The position numbers and the translations under genes are program-made. 64,000 bases of DNA from Sphingobium ummariense RL-3 (GTDB lineage Bacteria > Pseudomonadota > Alphaproteobacteria > Sphingomonadales > Sphingomonadaceae), in contig NZ_AUWY01000136.1 of the NCBI RefSeq assembly GCF_000447205.1, positions 124,001-188,000 on the forward strand. The letters run 5' to 3'. Below are positions 44,272 to 53,301 of the stretch, piece after piece. Position 1 is the first letter of the stretch; each line of letters opens with the position of its first letter. A model generated the notes under the pieces. That model was not told the DNA's origin and ran no database searches. It saw only the letters and a list, made by a program, of their open reading frames with translations.

Positions 44272-46573
44272 GCGCGATCTGGACCGGCCGGTGCGGGCCA
44301 AACCCTCTCATCCGCATGACAGTGCAAGGCTCCATGTCAGCGGCTTGGCACGCTACGCCGACGACGTGGCGGAACCAGCCGACATGCTCCACCTCGCCTT
44401 CGGCCAGAGCAGCCAGGCCCATGCTCGCATCACCTCCATGGACCTCGATGCCGTGCGTGCGGCCCCCGGCGTGGTCGCCGTCTTCACCGCTGCCGACATT
44501 CCCGGTGTGAATGATGTCAGCCCGGTCGCGGGCGACGACCGGCTGCTGGCCGATGGGGAAGTGCTTTATGTGGGGCAGGCGGTCTTCCTGGTCGCCGCCA
44601 ACAGCCAGATGGCGGCGCGCAGGGCGGCGCGGCTCGGCAGGATCGACTATGAACCGTTGCCCGCACTTCTCGACATCGCGGCGGCACAGGCGGCGGGATC
44701 GCGGATCGAACCCACGCAGCGCATGGCGCGGGGCGACGTCGAGCCCGCCCTTGCGGCCGCGCCGTTCAGCATCACCGGTGGCTTTGACATCGGCGGGCAG
44801 GACCATTTCTATCTGGAGGGGCAGGTGGCCGTCGCGACCCCGGGCGAGGACGGGCAGATGCACATTCTCTCCTCCACTCAGCATCCCAGCGAAGTGCAGC
44901 ATCTGGTTGCCCATATGCTTCATTGCAGTTCGGCCGACGTGACGGTCGAGGTCCGCCGCATGGGGGGCGCCTTCGGGGGCAAGGAAACGCAGGCCGCCCT
45001 GTTCGCCGGTGCTGCCGCGCTGGTGGCGCATCGCACCGGCCGCCCCGCCAAGTTCCGCTGCGACCGGGACGACGACATGGCGATGACCGGCAAGCGTCAT
45101 GCTTTTCGCATCGGCTATGATGTCGGTTTCGACGCACGGGGGCAGGTGCTGGCGCTCAAGCTGCGTCTGGCCTCGCGCTGTGGGGCGACGGTGGACCTGT
45201 CGCCCGCGATCAACGATCGCGCGATGTTTCATGCCGACAACTGCTATTATCTGCCCGCTGTCGAGATCGTTTCGGAGCGGTTGAGGACCAACACCGTTTC
45301 CGACACCGCGTTTCGCGGTTTCGGTGGGCCTCAGGGCATGATTGCGATCGAACGGATCATGGATGATGTCGCCGCGCATCTCGGTCTGGACCCGCTCGAC
45401 GTCAGGACGACCAATCTTTACCGCCCCGGCCGCGACGTCACGCCCTACGGCATGACGATCGTCGACAATATCGCGCCGCAGATTATCGATCGCCTGCGTG
45501 CCGACGCTTGTTATGACGCGCGTAGCCGGGAGATCGCCGCCTTCAACGCGGCAAGCCCCGTCATCAGAAAGGGGATCGCGCTGACTCCGGTCAAGTTCGG
45601 GATCAGCTTCACCACGACCCATCTCAATCAGGCGGGCGCGCTGGTGCTGGTCTATGCCGACGGCAGTATCCAGATCAACCATGGCGGCACCGAAATGGGC
45701 CAGGGCCTTTACATAAAGGTCGCGCAAGTCGTGGCCGACGTGTTCGCCGTACCGATCGACCGGGTGCGGATCACCGCGACCCGGACCGACAAGGTGCCCA
45801 ACACCTCTGCGACGGCGGCGTCGTCCGGCGCGGACCTGAATGGCATGGCCGCATATAATGCCGCGATGACCATTCGCCAGCGGCTGACCGACTTCGCGGC
45901 GCGGACCTTCAACTGCTCGGTTGAAGCGGTGCATTTCACCCCCGAGGGCGTCATCGCGGGTAAGGAAAACCTGTCCTTCGCCCAGCTCTGCCGCAAGGCG
46001 CATATCGGCCGTATTTCGCTTGCATCGACCGGCTATTATGCGACGCCTGACATCGCCTATGACCGCGCCGCGCATAAGGGGCGGCCTTTCTATTATTTCG
46101 CCTATGGCGCGGCGGTCAGCGAGGTCGCGGTCGACCTGCTGACCGGGGAGCATAAAGTGCTGCAGGTGGACATCATCCATGATGTCGGCAGGTCGCTCAA
46201 TCCGGCCATCGATACCGGCCAGATCGAAGGCGGGTTCCTGCAGGGCCAGGGCTGGCTGACGACGGAGGAACTGGTCTTTGACGACAAGGGCCGCCTCCTG
46301 ACCCACTCCCCGGCGACGTACAAGATCCCGACAGCGTCGGATCGGCCGCTGCGCATGACCATCTCCCTCTGGGATGGGGAGAATGTGCAGCCGACCATCA
46401 ATCGGTCGAAAGCGGTCGGAGAGCCGCCCTTCATGCTGGCGATCTCGGTCTTCTCTGCCCTTGCGCGCGCGATTGCCTCGGTCGCCCCGGACAAGCGCGC
46501 GCTTCCCTCGCTCAGCGCGCCGGCGACGCCCGAACGCATCCTTCGCGCCGTGCGGGAGCATCGCGCGCAATGA
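44264..46573 (+). CDS. xdhB: Xanthine dehydrogenase molybdopterin-binding subunit
   Basis: 769 aa. Molybdenum-cofactor segments include RRMGGAFGGKETQ, AFRGFGGPQGMIAIE and INHGGTEMGQGLYIKVAQV. The catalytic Glu is in KAVGEPPFMLAIS near the C-terminus, and the substrate-binding region has SATAASSGADLNG. Complete, with standard length. It catalyses hydroxylation of hypoxanthine and xanthine together with XdhA. Start ATG 44264 overlaps xdhA by 8 bp; the longer frame is a shadow of xdhA. Confidence 0.96.
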   Translation: MAERDLDRPVRAKPSHPHDSARLHVSGLARYADDVAEPADMLHLAFGQSSQAHARITSMDLDAVRAAPGVVAVFTAADIPGVNDVSPVAGDDRLLADGEVLYVGQAVFLVAANSQMAARRAARLGRIDYEPLPALLDIAAAQAAGSRIEPTQRMARGDVEPALAAAPFSITGGFDIGGQDHFYLEGQVAVATPGEDGQMHILSSTQHPSEVQHLVAHMLHCSSADVTVEVRRMGGAFGGKETQAALFAGAAALVAHRTGRPAKFRCDRDDDMAMTGKRHAFRIGYDVGFDARGQVLALKLRLASRCGATVDLSPAINDRAMFHADNCYYLPAVEIVSERLRTNTVSDTAFRGFGGPQGMIAIERIMDDVAAHLGLDPLDVRTTNLYRPGRDVTPYGMTIVDNIAPQIIDRLRADACYDARSREIAAFNAASPVIRKGIALTPVKFGISFTTTHLNQAGALVLVYADGSIQINHGGTEMGQGLYIKVAQVVADVFAVPIDRVRITATRTDKVPNTSATAASSGADLNGMAAYNAAMTIRQRLTDFAARTFNCSVEAVHFTPEGVIAGKENLSFAQLCRKAHIGRISLASTGYYATPDIAYDRAAHKGRPFYYFAYGAAVSEVAVDLLTGEHKVLQVDIIHDVGRSLNPAIDTGQIEGGFLQGQGWLTTEELVFDDKGRLLTHSPATYKIPTASDRPLRMTISLWDGENVQPTINRSKAVGEPPFMLAISVFSALARAIASVAPDKRALPSLSAPATPERILRAVREHRAQ

Positions 46574-47490
46574 TGGAGTGGCTCGGTTGGCTGGATGATG
46601 TCGCTCGCAAGAAATCCAGCGCATTGGTCAGCATCCTTGCCAGCGAAGGCTCAGCACCGCGCGGAGCGGGATCGCGCATGCTGGTGACCGCCGACGCGCT
46701 GCTGGGCACGATCGGAGGCGGGCAACTGGAATATCGGGCGGTGGAACAGGCGCGGGCGATCTTGGCGCTGCCGCCTGGCAGCTGGCGTGTGCAGGACTAT
46801 CCGCTGGGGCCGCTGCTTGGCCAATGCTGCGGCGGACGGGTGCGGCTGTTGATCGAGCATGTCGATCCGGCGGCGCTCGGCTGGATCGCCGACGCGGGCG
46901 AGGACCGGGCGCTGGTTTCGATCTTCGCGGCCGACCGCATCGACCGGCATTGTACGCGCGCCATGCCGGCGTCTCCGCTGTCGGCACGGGGCGATCGGCC
47001 GCGGGCGGGGAGCAGCGTGGTGGAGATATTCGGAGAGCGACCACGCCCCCTCTATCTGTTCGGCGCGGGCCATGTCGGCCAGGCGATCGCCCGTCATTGC
47101 GCGGGCCTGCCCTTCCGCCTGGCCTGGTTCGACACACGGCCGGTGTTCGACACGGTCGAGGGCGTCACCGTCGTGCCCGAAGCCGCGATTGAGCAATGCG
47201 TCGCCGAAGCGCCGGAGGACGCGGCAATCTTGATCCTGACGCACGATCACGCACTCGATTACAGCCTGATCAAGGCGGCGCTCGCCAGGCCGCCGGTCGC
47301 TTTCGTCGGGCTGATCGGGTCCGATACCAAGCGGGCGCGCTTCCATGCCCGGCTGGAACGGGATGGGATAGACGCCGAAGCGCAGGCGCACCTGACCTGT
47401 CCGATCGGCATAACGGACATCGCCGGCAAGGAGCCCGACGTCATCGCCATCGCCACCCTCGCCCAGCTGCTTCAAATGAGAAGCCGATGA
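46570..47490 (+). CDS. xdhC: XdhC, molybdenum-cofactor insertion chaperone
   Basis: 306 aa. N-terminal XdhC/CoxI motifs include GSAPRGAGSRMLVT, GTIGGGQLEYRAVEQA and LLGQCCGGRVRLLIEHV with the conserved cysteines. The C-terminal Rossmann-like half contains LYLFGAGHVGQAIARH and FVGLIGSDTKRARF. XdhC binds sulfurated molybdenum cofactor and delivers it to XdhB. Overlaps xdhB and guaD by 4 bp each, as usual for xdhABC operons. Confidence 0.94.
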   Translation: MMEWLGWLDDVARKKSSALVSILASEGSAPRGAGSRMLVTADALLGTIGGGQLEYRAVEQARAILALPPGSWRVQDYPLGPLLGQCCGGRVRLLIEHVDPAALGWIADAGEDRALVSIFAADRIDRHCTRAMPASPLSARGDRPRAGSSVVEIFGERPRPLYLFGAGHVGQAIARHCAGLPFRLAWFDTRPVFDTVEGVTVVPEAAIEQCVAEAPEDAAILILTHDHALDYSLIKAALARPPVAFVGLIGSDTKRARFHARLERDGIDAEAQAHLTCPIGITDIAGKEPDVIAIATLAQLLQMRSR

Positions 47491-48785
47491 CGCTTAAAGC
47501 CTATCGCGGCGAAATCCTGTCGGTCCAGCACGATCCGCGCCACCGTCCCGACGCCACCCGGCACGAGTCCGACGGGCTGCTGGTGATGGAGGACGGGATT
47601 ATCGTGGCACGGGGCGCTTATGCTGATTTGGCCGACCGCTATCCGGGCGTCGCCGTGGAAAATCTGCCCGGCCTGATCGTGCCGGGTTTCGTCGATGCGC
47701 ATGTCCACTATCCCCAGATGGACCGCATCGCTGCCCATGGCGAACAGCTGCTCGACTGGTTGGAAAGGCATATCTTTCCGGCCGAAAAGGCCTTCGCCGA
47801 TCGCGCGCATGCAAGCGAAGTGGCGGGGGTGTTTCTGGACGAACTGCTCCGCAACGGCACGACCAGCGCGCTGGTCTTCCCTACGGTCCATGCCCACTCG
47901 GTCGATGCGCTGTTCGACGCGGCGATCGCGCGCAACATGCGGATCGCGTCGGGCAAGGTGCTGATGGACCTGGGGCCGGACGGCCTTCGCGACACGATTG
48001 AGGCCGCGCGCGAGGATAGCGAGGCGCTGATCCGCCGCTGGCGCAGCCGAGGGCGCCTCTCTTACGCGGTGACGCCGCGCTTCGCGCTGACCTCCAGCGA
48101 CGCGCAGCTGAGACTGGCCGGCGATCTGCTGGCCGCGCATCCCGATGTGCTGCTGCACACGCATCTTGCGGAAAATCTGCGGGAATGTGCGGCGGTGATT
48201 GATCGTTTTCCCGACGCCTATCATTATCTCGACGCCTATGACCGGTTCGGCTTGGTGGGCGCGCGGTCGGTCTTCGCCCACGGCATCCATATGTGCGACC
48301 GGTCCTGCGCGCGGATGGCAGAGACGGGCGCGGGCATTGCTATATGCCCCAGCTCCAACCTATTCCTGGGGTCGGGCTTCTTCGATTTCGTTCAGGCGGA
48401 CGCGCATGGCATCCGGCTGGGCCTGGGCACCGACGTGGGCGCGGGCACCTCATTCTCGATGCTCTTCACTGCCGGTCTCGCTTATCAGGCCGCGTTGGCG
48501 CGCGGCACCGCGCTCGATCCGTTCTTCGGGCTTTACCTGGCGACGGCGGGCAGCGCCGCGCTCCTGCATATCGGTGACCGGGTCGGCAGCCTCGAACTGG
48601 GGCAGGAGGCCGATTTCGTGGTGCTGGATAGCAATGCGACGCCCCTGATCGCACGCCGGACTGCCGGCGCATCACTGGCCGAGAGGCTGTTCGCGCTACA
48701 GATATTGGGCGACGATCGCGCGATCATGCGTACCTACATCATGGGCGAATGCGCCTGGGACAGAAATGCCGGAGGATCATCGTGA
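47487..48785 (+). CDS. guaD: Guanine deaminase
   Basis: 432 aa amidohydrolase. Metal ligands are in PGFVDAHVHYPQMDRIA (HxH), LLHTHLAENLREC, VFAHGIHMCD and LGLGTDVGAGTSFSML, the last being the guanine-deaminase signature. It converts guanine to xanthine, feeding XdhAB. Complete. Overlaps xdhC and the adenine deaminase by 4 bp each. Confidence 0.95.
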   Translation: MTLKAYRGEILSVQHDPRHRPDATRHESDGLLVMEDGIIVARGAYADLADRYPGVAVENLPGLIVPGFVDAHVHYPQMDRIAAHGEQLLDWLERHIFPAEKAFADRAHASEVAGVFLDELLRNGTTSALVFPTVHAHSVDALFDAAIARNMRIASGKVLMDLGPDGLRDTIEAAREDSEALIRRWRSRGRLSYAVTPRFALTSSDAQLRLAGDLLAAHPDVLLHTHLAENLRECAAVIDRFPDAYHYLDAYDRFGLVGARSVFAHGIHMCDRSCARMAETGAGIAICPSSNLFLGSGFFDFVQADAHGIRLGLGTDVGAGTSFSMLFTAGLAYQAALARGTALDPFFGLYLATAGSAALLHIGDRVGSLELGQEADFVVLDSNATPLIARRTAGASLAERLFALQILGDDRAIMRTYIMGECAWDRNAGGSS

Positions 48786-49798
48786 CCGATCTCGACAGTT
48801 TCATCGCCGGCCTGCCCAAGGCGGAACTGCACCTGCATATCGAAGGCAGCCTGGAGCCGGAGCTGATGTTCGCGCTCGCTAAACGGAACGGCATCGCTAT
48901 CCCCTATGCTTCGGTCGAAGATGTGCGCGCAGCCTACGCCTTCTCCAACCTCCAGGATTTTCTCGACATTTATTATGCCGGGGCGGACGTTCTGCGGACG
49001 CGGCAGGATTTTCACGATCTCACGACCGCCTATTTCGAACGAGCGGCGGCGGACGGCGTGCGCCATGCCGAGATCATGTTCGACCCGCAAACCCACACGG
49101 CGCGCGGCATCGCGTTCGAGACAGTGATCGAGGGGCTCCTATCCGCCTGCGCGGAAGCAGAAGCAAATCATGGCCTTACCAGCCGTCTCATCCTCTGCTT
49201 CCTGCGCCATCTGAGCGAAGCCCAAGCCTTCGAGACGCTGGCGCAAGCCGAACCTTGGCTCGACCGGATCACGGCGGTGGGCCTGGACTCCTCGGAGATC
49301 GGCCATCCGCCGGAGAAATTCGCCCGCGTCTTCGCCGCCGCGCGGGACAAGGGACTGAAACTGGTCGCCCATGCGGGAGAAGAGGGGCCGCCCGCTTATG
49401 TCCATGAGGCGCTCGACATTCTGCACGTCGACCGCATCGACCATGGCAACCGGTCGCTGGAGGATGTGGCGCTGACGGACCGGCTGGCGCGCGAGGGTAT
49501 GACCCTGACGGTCTGCCCGCTCTCCAATCTGAAGCTGTGCGTGATCGACCGAATGGAGGATCATCCGATCGACCGGATGCTGGAGCAGGGCCTCCACGCC
49601 ACGATCAATTCCGACGATCCGGCCTATTTCGGCGGCTATGTCGCCGACAATTACCGTGCGGTCGCGGCGGCACGCGGATTGACGCGCGCGCAACTCGCCA
49701 CACTGGCGCGCAACAGCTTCATCGGTTCCTTCCTGCCGCCCGATGCGGTGTCCGCGCATCTCAAACGGATCGACACATATTTGGCGGCACAACCATGA
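48782..49798 (+). CDS. Adenine deaminase (adenosine-deaminase-family type)
   Basis: 338 aa. AELHLHIEGSLEPEL carries the first metal His pair, KLVAHAGEEGPP the third His and Glu, DRIDHGN a catalytic His, and ATINSDDPAYFGGY the Asp pair. The EGSLEPEL segment and overall pattern favour the adenine-specific branch (Add/Aah1-like) over true adenosine deaminase, which fits a pathway importing bases. It yields hypoxanthine for XdhAB. The start is GTG 48782 behind GGAGG at 48770-48774, overlapping the guaD stop by 4 bp. Confidence 0.88.
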   Translation: MTDLDSFIAGLPKAELHLHIEGSLEPELMFALAKRNGIAIPYASVEDVRAAYAFSNLQDFLDIYYAGADVLRTRQDFHDLTTAYFERAAADGVRHAEIMFDPQTHTARGIAFETVIEGLLSACAEAEANHGLTSRLILCFLRHLSEAQAFETLAQAEPWLDRITAVGLDSSEIGHPPEKFARVFAAARDKGLKLVAHAGEEGPPAYVHEALDILHVDRIDHGNRSLEDVALTDRLAREGMTLTVCPLSNLKLCVIDRMEDHPIDRMLEQGLHATINSDDPAYFGGYVADNYRAVAAARGLTRAQLATLARNSFIGSFLPPDAVSAHLKRIDTYLAAQP

Positions 49799-50895
49799 GG
49801 CTGCTGTCCATTATCCTCGTCGTCCTGCTGTCGGTCAGCGCCGTGCAGGCGCAGGACAACCGGCGTAAGGTCATCATCGACGATGAAGGCTTTGCGCTGA
49901 TGCATCTGATGCTGCTCCAGGCGCCTGATGTCGATGTACTGGGCATCACCACCGTGTCGGGCAATGTCTGGGCCAACCGCGCCACCGCGATGGCGCTGCG
50001 CGGGCTGGAGATTGCGGGCCGGACCGACGTGCCGGTCGTTCAGGGCGCGACCTATCCCCTGCTCAATTCCGAAAAGCTGACCGATCGGTGGGAAGCACTC
50101 TACGGCAAGCTCACCTGGAAGGGCGCGTGGATGAAGCAATGGGTGGAGCCCACCCAGCAGAGCACGCCGCCCTATTTCGGTCCCGACGATCCCGTGCATC
50201 TTCCCGAAGGTGACCCGACCACCAAGCCGGCCGATGAGATCGCCGCCAATTTCCTGATCCGCATGGTCCGTCGCTATCCGGGCGAGGTCACGATCATCGC
50301 CTGCGGGCCGCTTACCAATCTGGCGCTGGCACAGCGGCTCGACCCGGCCTTTGCGGCGTTGGCGAGGGAACTGGTCTATATGGGCGGCAGCCTCAATCCC
50401 CGACAGACGCTCGACAATGTGTCGGCGGAGCAGTTCGCCCGGGAGTTCGTCAATACGCCGCGCCGCGAATTCAACATGCGTTTCGATCCCGAAGCCGCCA
50501 GCATCGTTTCGCGCAGCCCGTGGCGGAAGATCACCATCGTGCCGGTTGATCCCTCGACCGACACGCAGCGCACCAGGGCGCTCCTCGATCGCATGGCGAA
50601 GGCAGCGCCGCCCACGCTGGCCACCTATATCGGCGCGATGGAGCCGGGCTTTCCGCTATGGGACGAGATTGCCGCTGGCGTGTGGCTCGACCCCGGCATG
50701 ATCAGCCGGCGCGAAATGTTGTTCATCGACTACAACACGCAGTTTGGGCCAGGCTATGGCGACATGCTGTCCTGGCACCGCGACTATCGGCCGGACTTGG
50801 GCGAGCAGCCGGCCGAGGTCGTCAGGACGATCGACACCAAGCGGTTGGAGGCGCTGATGGTGCGGCTGATGGGGGAACGGCGCAAAGCGGACTGA
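49795..50895 (+). CDS. Exported nucleoside hydrolase-like protein with altered active-site motif
   Basis: 366 aa with a signal peptide (LLSIILVVLLSVSAVQAQ). The fold of inosine/uridine-preferring nucleoside hydrolases is clear: LGITTVSGNVWANRAT, IIACGPLTNLALAQRL, VYMGGSLNP and EFNMRFDPEAASIV. The usual N-terminal calcium-binding DTDxGxDD is replaced by VIIDDEGFALMHLM, so the distal Asp pair is missing, and the later His-Asp reads WLDPGM. It may use a modified mechanism or be inactive. Last gene of the 19-gene operon. It probably acts on nucleosides in the periplasm. Confidence 0.8.
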   Translation: MRLLSIILVVLLSVSAVQAQDNRRKVIIDDEGFALMHLMLLQAPDVDVLGITTVSGNVWANRATAMALRGLEIAGRTDVPVVQGATYPLLNSEKLTDRWEALYGKLTWKGAWMKQWVEPTQQSTPPYFGPDDPVHLPEGDPTTKPADEIAANFLIRMVRRYPGEVTIIACGPLTNLALAQRLDPAFAALARELVYMGGSLNPRQTLDNVSAEQFAREFVNTPRREFNMRFDPEAASIVSRSPWRKITIVPVDPSTDTQRTRALLDRMAKAAPPTLATYIGAMEPGFPLWDEIAAGVWLDPGMISRREMLFIDYNTQFGPGYGDMLSWHRDYRPDLGEQPAEVVRTIDTKRLEALMVRLMGERRKAD

Positions 50896-50901
50896 TGCGC
50901 T

Positions 50902-51480
50902 TCAGACGTCGTCCGCGCCCAGCCAATGCTCGGTCTTGGGAGGCAGATATTGCGCCATCCGGTCGAGCAGCACGTCTGGCTCATCCTCCACCAGCAACAT
51001 CGCGCGATGCCGCGGCTGCAGGAAGCCTTCCTCCACCACCTGATCGATGAACCGGGCCATCGGCGTGTAGAAGCCGTTGACGTTGAGCAGGCCACACGGC
51101 TTTTCGTGATAGCCAAGCTGCGACCAGCACCAGGCTTCGAATATCTCTTCCAACGTGCCGATACCGCCCGGTAGGCAAATGAAGCCATCGGCGAACTTCG
51201 CCATCATCGCCTTGCGCTCGTGCATCGTCTTGACGACATGCAGCTGCGTGATGCCTTGATGGTCATGCTCCCGCGCGCGCAGCGCTTCGGGGATGACGCC
51301 GATCACCTCGCCTCCGGCGGCGCAGACGGCATCGGCGATGATCCCCATCAGCCCGACGGTGCCGCCGCCATAGACGAGGCCGATCCCGCGCTCGGCAAGC
51401 AACGCCCCGACCCGCTCAGCCGCCTGTGCATAGACGGGCGAGCGGCCGGGCGAAGAGCCGAGATAGACGCAGATACGCAA
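50902..51480 (-). CDS. LOG-family nucleotide phosphoribohydrolase
   Basis: 192 aa. VYLGSSPGRSPVYAQAAERV, GLVYGGGTVGLMGIIADA and the hallmark CLPGGIGTLEEIFEAWCW (PGGxGTxxE) identify a LOG/TIGR00730 protein, which typically releases a base from a nucleoside 5'-monophosphate. The start is TTG 51480 with GGGAGGA just upstream; no in-frame ATG is near, and the longer frame to 51681 mirrors the neighbouring gene. It follows a phosphoribosyltransferase by 11 bp on the same strand, so the two may manage purine nucleotides together. Confidence 0.86.
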   Translation of the reverse strand: MRICVYLGSSPGRSPVYAQAAERVGALLAERGIGLVYGGGTVGLMGIIADAVCAAGGEVIGVIPEALRAREHDHQGITQLHVVKTMHERKAMMAKFADGFICLPGGIGTLEEIFEAWCWSQLGYHEKPCGLLNVNGFYTPMARFIDQVVEEGFLQPRHRAMLLVEDEPDVLLDRMAQYLPPKTEHWLGADDV

Positions 51481-51491
51481 ATCTTCCTCCC

Positions 51492-52022
51492 TCAGGCGAG
51501 ACGCTCGGGGACGGACAGCGCTTCCTCGATGATCGCGTTGCGCGTGCCGACCGCTTCCCAGGGGAAGACGAACCATCGCTTGTCTTCCTCCCGGTCGATC
51601 ATCTGCGCCCAATAGTCGACGGTCGCGCGCGACCGGCTGTTGTTGATGAGGACGGCGAAACGAAGGTTGGCGCCCTCGCAATCATTGTCCGCCAGCAACC
51701 GGCGGACATAGGCGATGGTGCCGCCGCTATCGTTGATGTCGTCGATGAAAAGTAGCTTCACGCCGGCCGCGCTCTTGGCGGCGACCTTCGCCAGCAGTTC
51801 GTCGGCAAAGCCCGGCACCTTGGAGCTATGGTCGATCGACAGCATCGGCAGGTCGGCATGATGCGAGATGTAAACCGCCGGCACGAGGCCGCCGCGCCCG
51901 ATACCGATCACGAAGTCGGGTTTCCAGTCGCCGTCGGTTATTTGTCGTGCGACGCTTCTGACATCGGTCAGAAACGCCTGGTCGGTGATATAGTGAAGTT
52001 CAGGGGCGGCCTCTATGCTCAT
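51492..52022 (-). CDS. Purine phosphoribosyltransferase-like protein
   Basis: 176 aa type-I PRTase fold. The PRPP-binding loop is VKLLFIDDINDSGGTIAYVR, with two acidic residues before xxSGGT, and IGIGRGGLVPAVYISHHADL forms the pyrophosphate-binding loop. Related proteins include xanthine-guanine and hypoxanthine phosphoribosyltransferases. The specific base is not readable, although the purine neighbourhood favours a purine. It lies between the LOG gene and a LysR gene, all on the minus strand. Confidence 0.85.
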   Translation of the reverse strand: MSIEAAPELHYITDQAFLTDVRSVARQITDGDWKPDFVIGIGRGGLVPAVYISHHADLPMLSIDHSSKVPGFADELLAKVAAKSAAGVKLLFIDDINDSGGTIAYVRRLLADNDCEGANLRFAVLINNSRSRATVDYWAQMIDREEDKRWFVFPWEAVGTRNAIIEEALSVPERLA

Positions 52023-52097
52023 TACGCGAATCCGTTAAGTCTGGAAATCCGCCGCTATCGGGTCGGCAGGCTTTGGGCAATCGGAACGCGACAAAAG

Positions 52098-53033
52098 TTA
52101 CAGGTCGCTCGGCCCTTCGATCGACAGGGGATAGCTGAGCTGGCCGAAGCCGTTCTCGATCTCCTGCAGCATCATCGCGGCGGCATAGGAAGGCGTGCGG
52201 GCCGAAGCCGTGCACAGGCCCAGCGTCATCGGCCGCAGGATCGGATCGGAGATCCGCGTAAAAGACAACAGACCCCGCTGCACTTCAGTGATAACGTCCA
52301 GCGACGTCAGAATGCCGATACCGACGCCTTGCAACACGAGTGAGGTGATCATCTGGATATTGTCGGAGGACACGGCTTTTTCCATGATCACGCCGGTCGT
52401 GCCTTCCAGTACTGAAACCTGCTCATATACGGCGAGCGGCTGTGCCGGTACGATCAGTTTCGACCCGCTACAGGCGGAAAAGCGCGCCTCCCGCTTCGCG
52501 CCGAACGGATGGCCGCTGGGCGTTACGAAGCCCAGCACGACGTCAACGAAGGCGCGTACCGCCAGGTCGCGAAAACTTTGCGGATCGAAGAAAATGCCGA
52601 AATCCACCTCACCCCGAGCCGTTGCCTGCCGAGCCAAGTCGTTTTCCAGCACCCTTACCCCAACGCTGATTCCCGGATATTTGCCTTGGATTGATTGGAT
52701 GACGGACGGAATATACCCCTTCGCCAGGGCGTCGATGACGGCGATATCGACATGGCCACGCTTGAGGCCGCGCAAATCCTCTATCTGCGCGCGGACGTCG
52801 GCCATATTCTTCTGCCACTTGCTGCCTGCGGCCATCATGATCTCGCCCGCCGCAGTCAGGCGAAGGCCGGTCGGGAGGCGCTCGAAGAGCGGCATGCCTA
52901 GATTGGCTTCGACATTCAGTATTTGCCGGTCGATCGCGGAGGCCGAGACGTTCAACTCGTCCGCCGCCCGCCGGATCGAACCCAGTCGGCCAACTGCGAG
53001 AAAATACCGAAGAAAGCGGGAAAGAGCCGGCAT
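52098..53033 (-). CDS. LysR-family regulator of the purine locus (putative)
   Basis: 311 aa. The N-terminal HTH reads FLRYFLAVGRLGSIRRAA, then NVSASAIDRQILNVEANLG, and the remainder is a type-2 periplasmic-binding effector domain (GHVDIAVIDALAKG, GVGIGILTSLDVI). It is transcribed away from the TonB receptor across 268 bp and lies between the two purine operons. Control of the purine genes is therefore likely but unproven. The inducer may be a pathway intermediate. Confidence 0.88.
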   Translation of the reverse strand: MPALSRFLRYFLAVGRLGSIRRAADELNVSASAIDRQILNVEANLGMPLFERLPTGLRLTAAGEIMMAAGSKWQKNMADVRAQIEDLRGLKRGHVDIAVIDALAKGYIPSVIQSIQGKYPGISVGVRVLENDLARQATARGEVDFGIFFDPQSFRDLAVRAFVDVVLGFVTPSGHPFGAKREARFSACSGSKLIVPAQPLAVYEQVSVLEGTTGVIMEKAVSSDNIQMITSLVLQGVGIGILTSLDVITEVQRGLLSFTRISDPILRPMTLGLCTASARTPSYAAAMMLQEIENGFGQLSYPLSIEGPSDL

Positions 53034-53099
53034 GCCAACCTATTTTTTGCAACGCGGCGTCGATTTCATGGCATTTGCTCGCAACCCGTCAAGCCCCTA

Positions 53100-53114
53100 A
53101 TTCCTCCTGTGAAT
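53100..53114. promoter_or_regulatory. Candidate LysR-type site in the lysR/TonB receptor intergenic region
   Basis: ATTC-N7-GAAT is a short dyad with T-N11-A spacing in the 268-bp gap (53034-53301) between the divergent genes. The arms are only 4 bp, so chance is possible. No clear promoter boxes were assigned. Confidence 0.3.
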
Positions 53115-53301
53115 ATATTCCGCGCCACGCGACACGGGTCGTCGGGGGTCATCGCAAGGGCGGAGCAGTCAACGTAATTGTCCCGCAGCATCCAATCATG
53201 CGCGGCGGCATCTTTCGAAAATGACGGAGAGGAGATCAGGGAAAGAACCGGGGCGCACTGCCACAAGGCGGCGCTCGACGGGCAAAGGGGGGTATATAAT
53301 A

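Noticed and set aside
44147..46624. Very long reverse open frame opposite xdhB (and a similar one opposite GH31 at 15017-16975)
   Set aside because: Biased composition from high-GC codon use on the true strand; no domain motifs, while the forward frames carry complete catalytic motifs.
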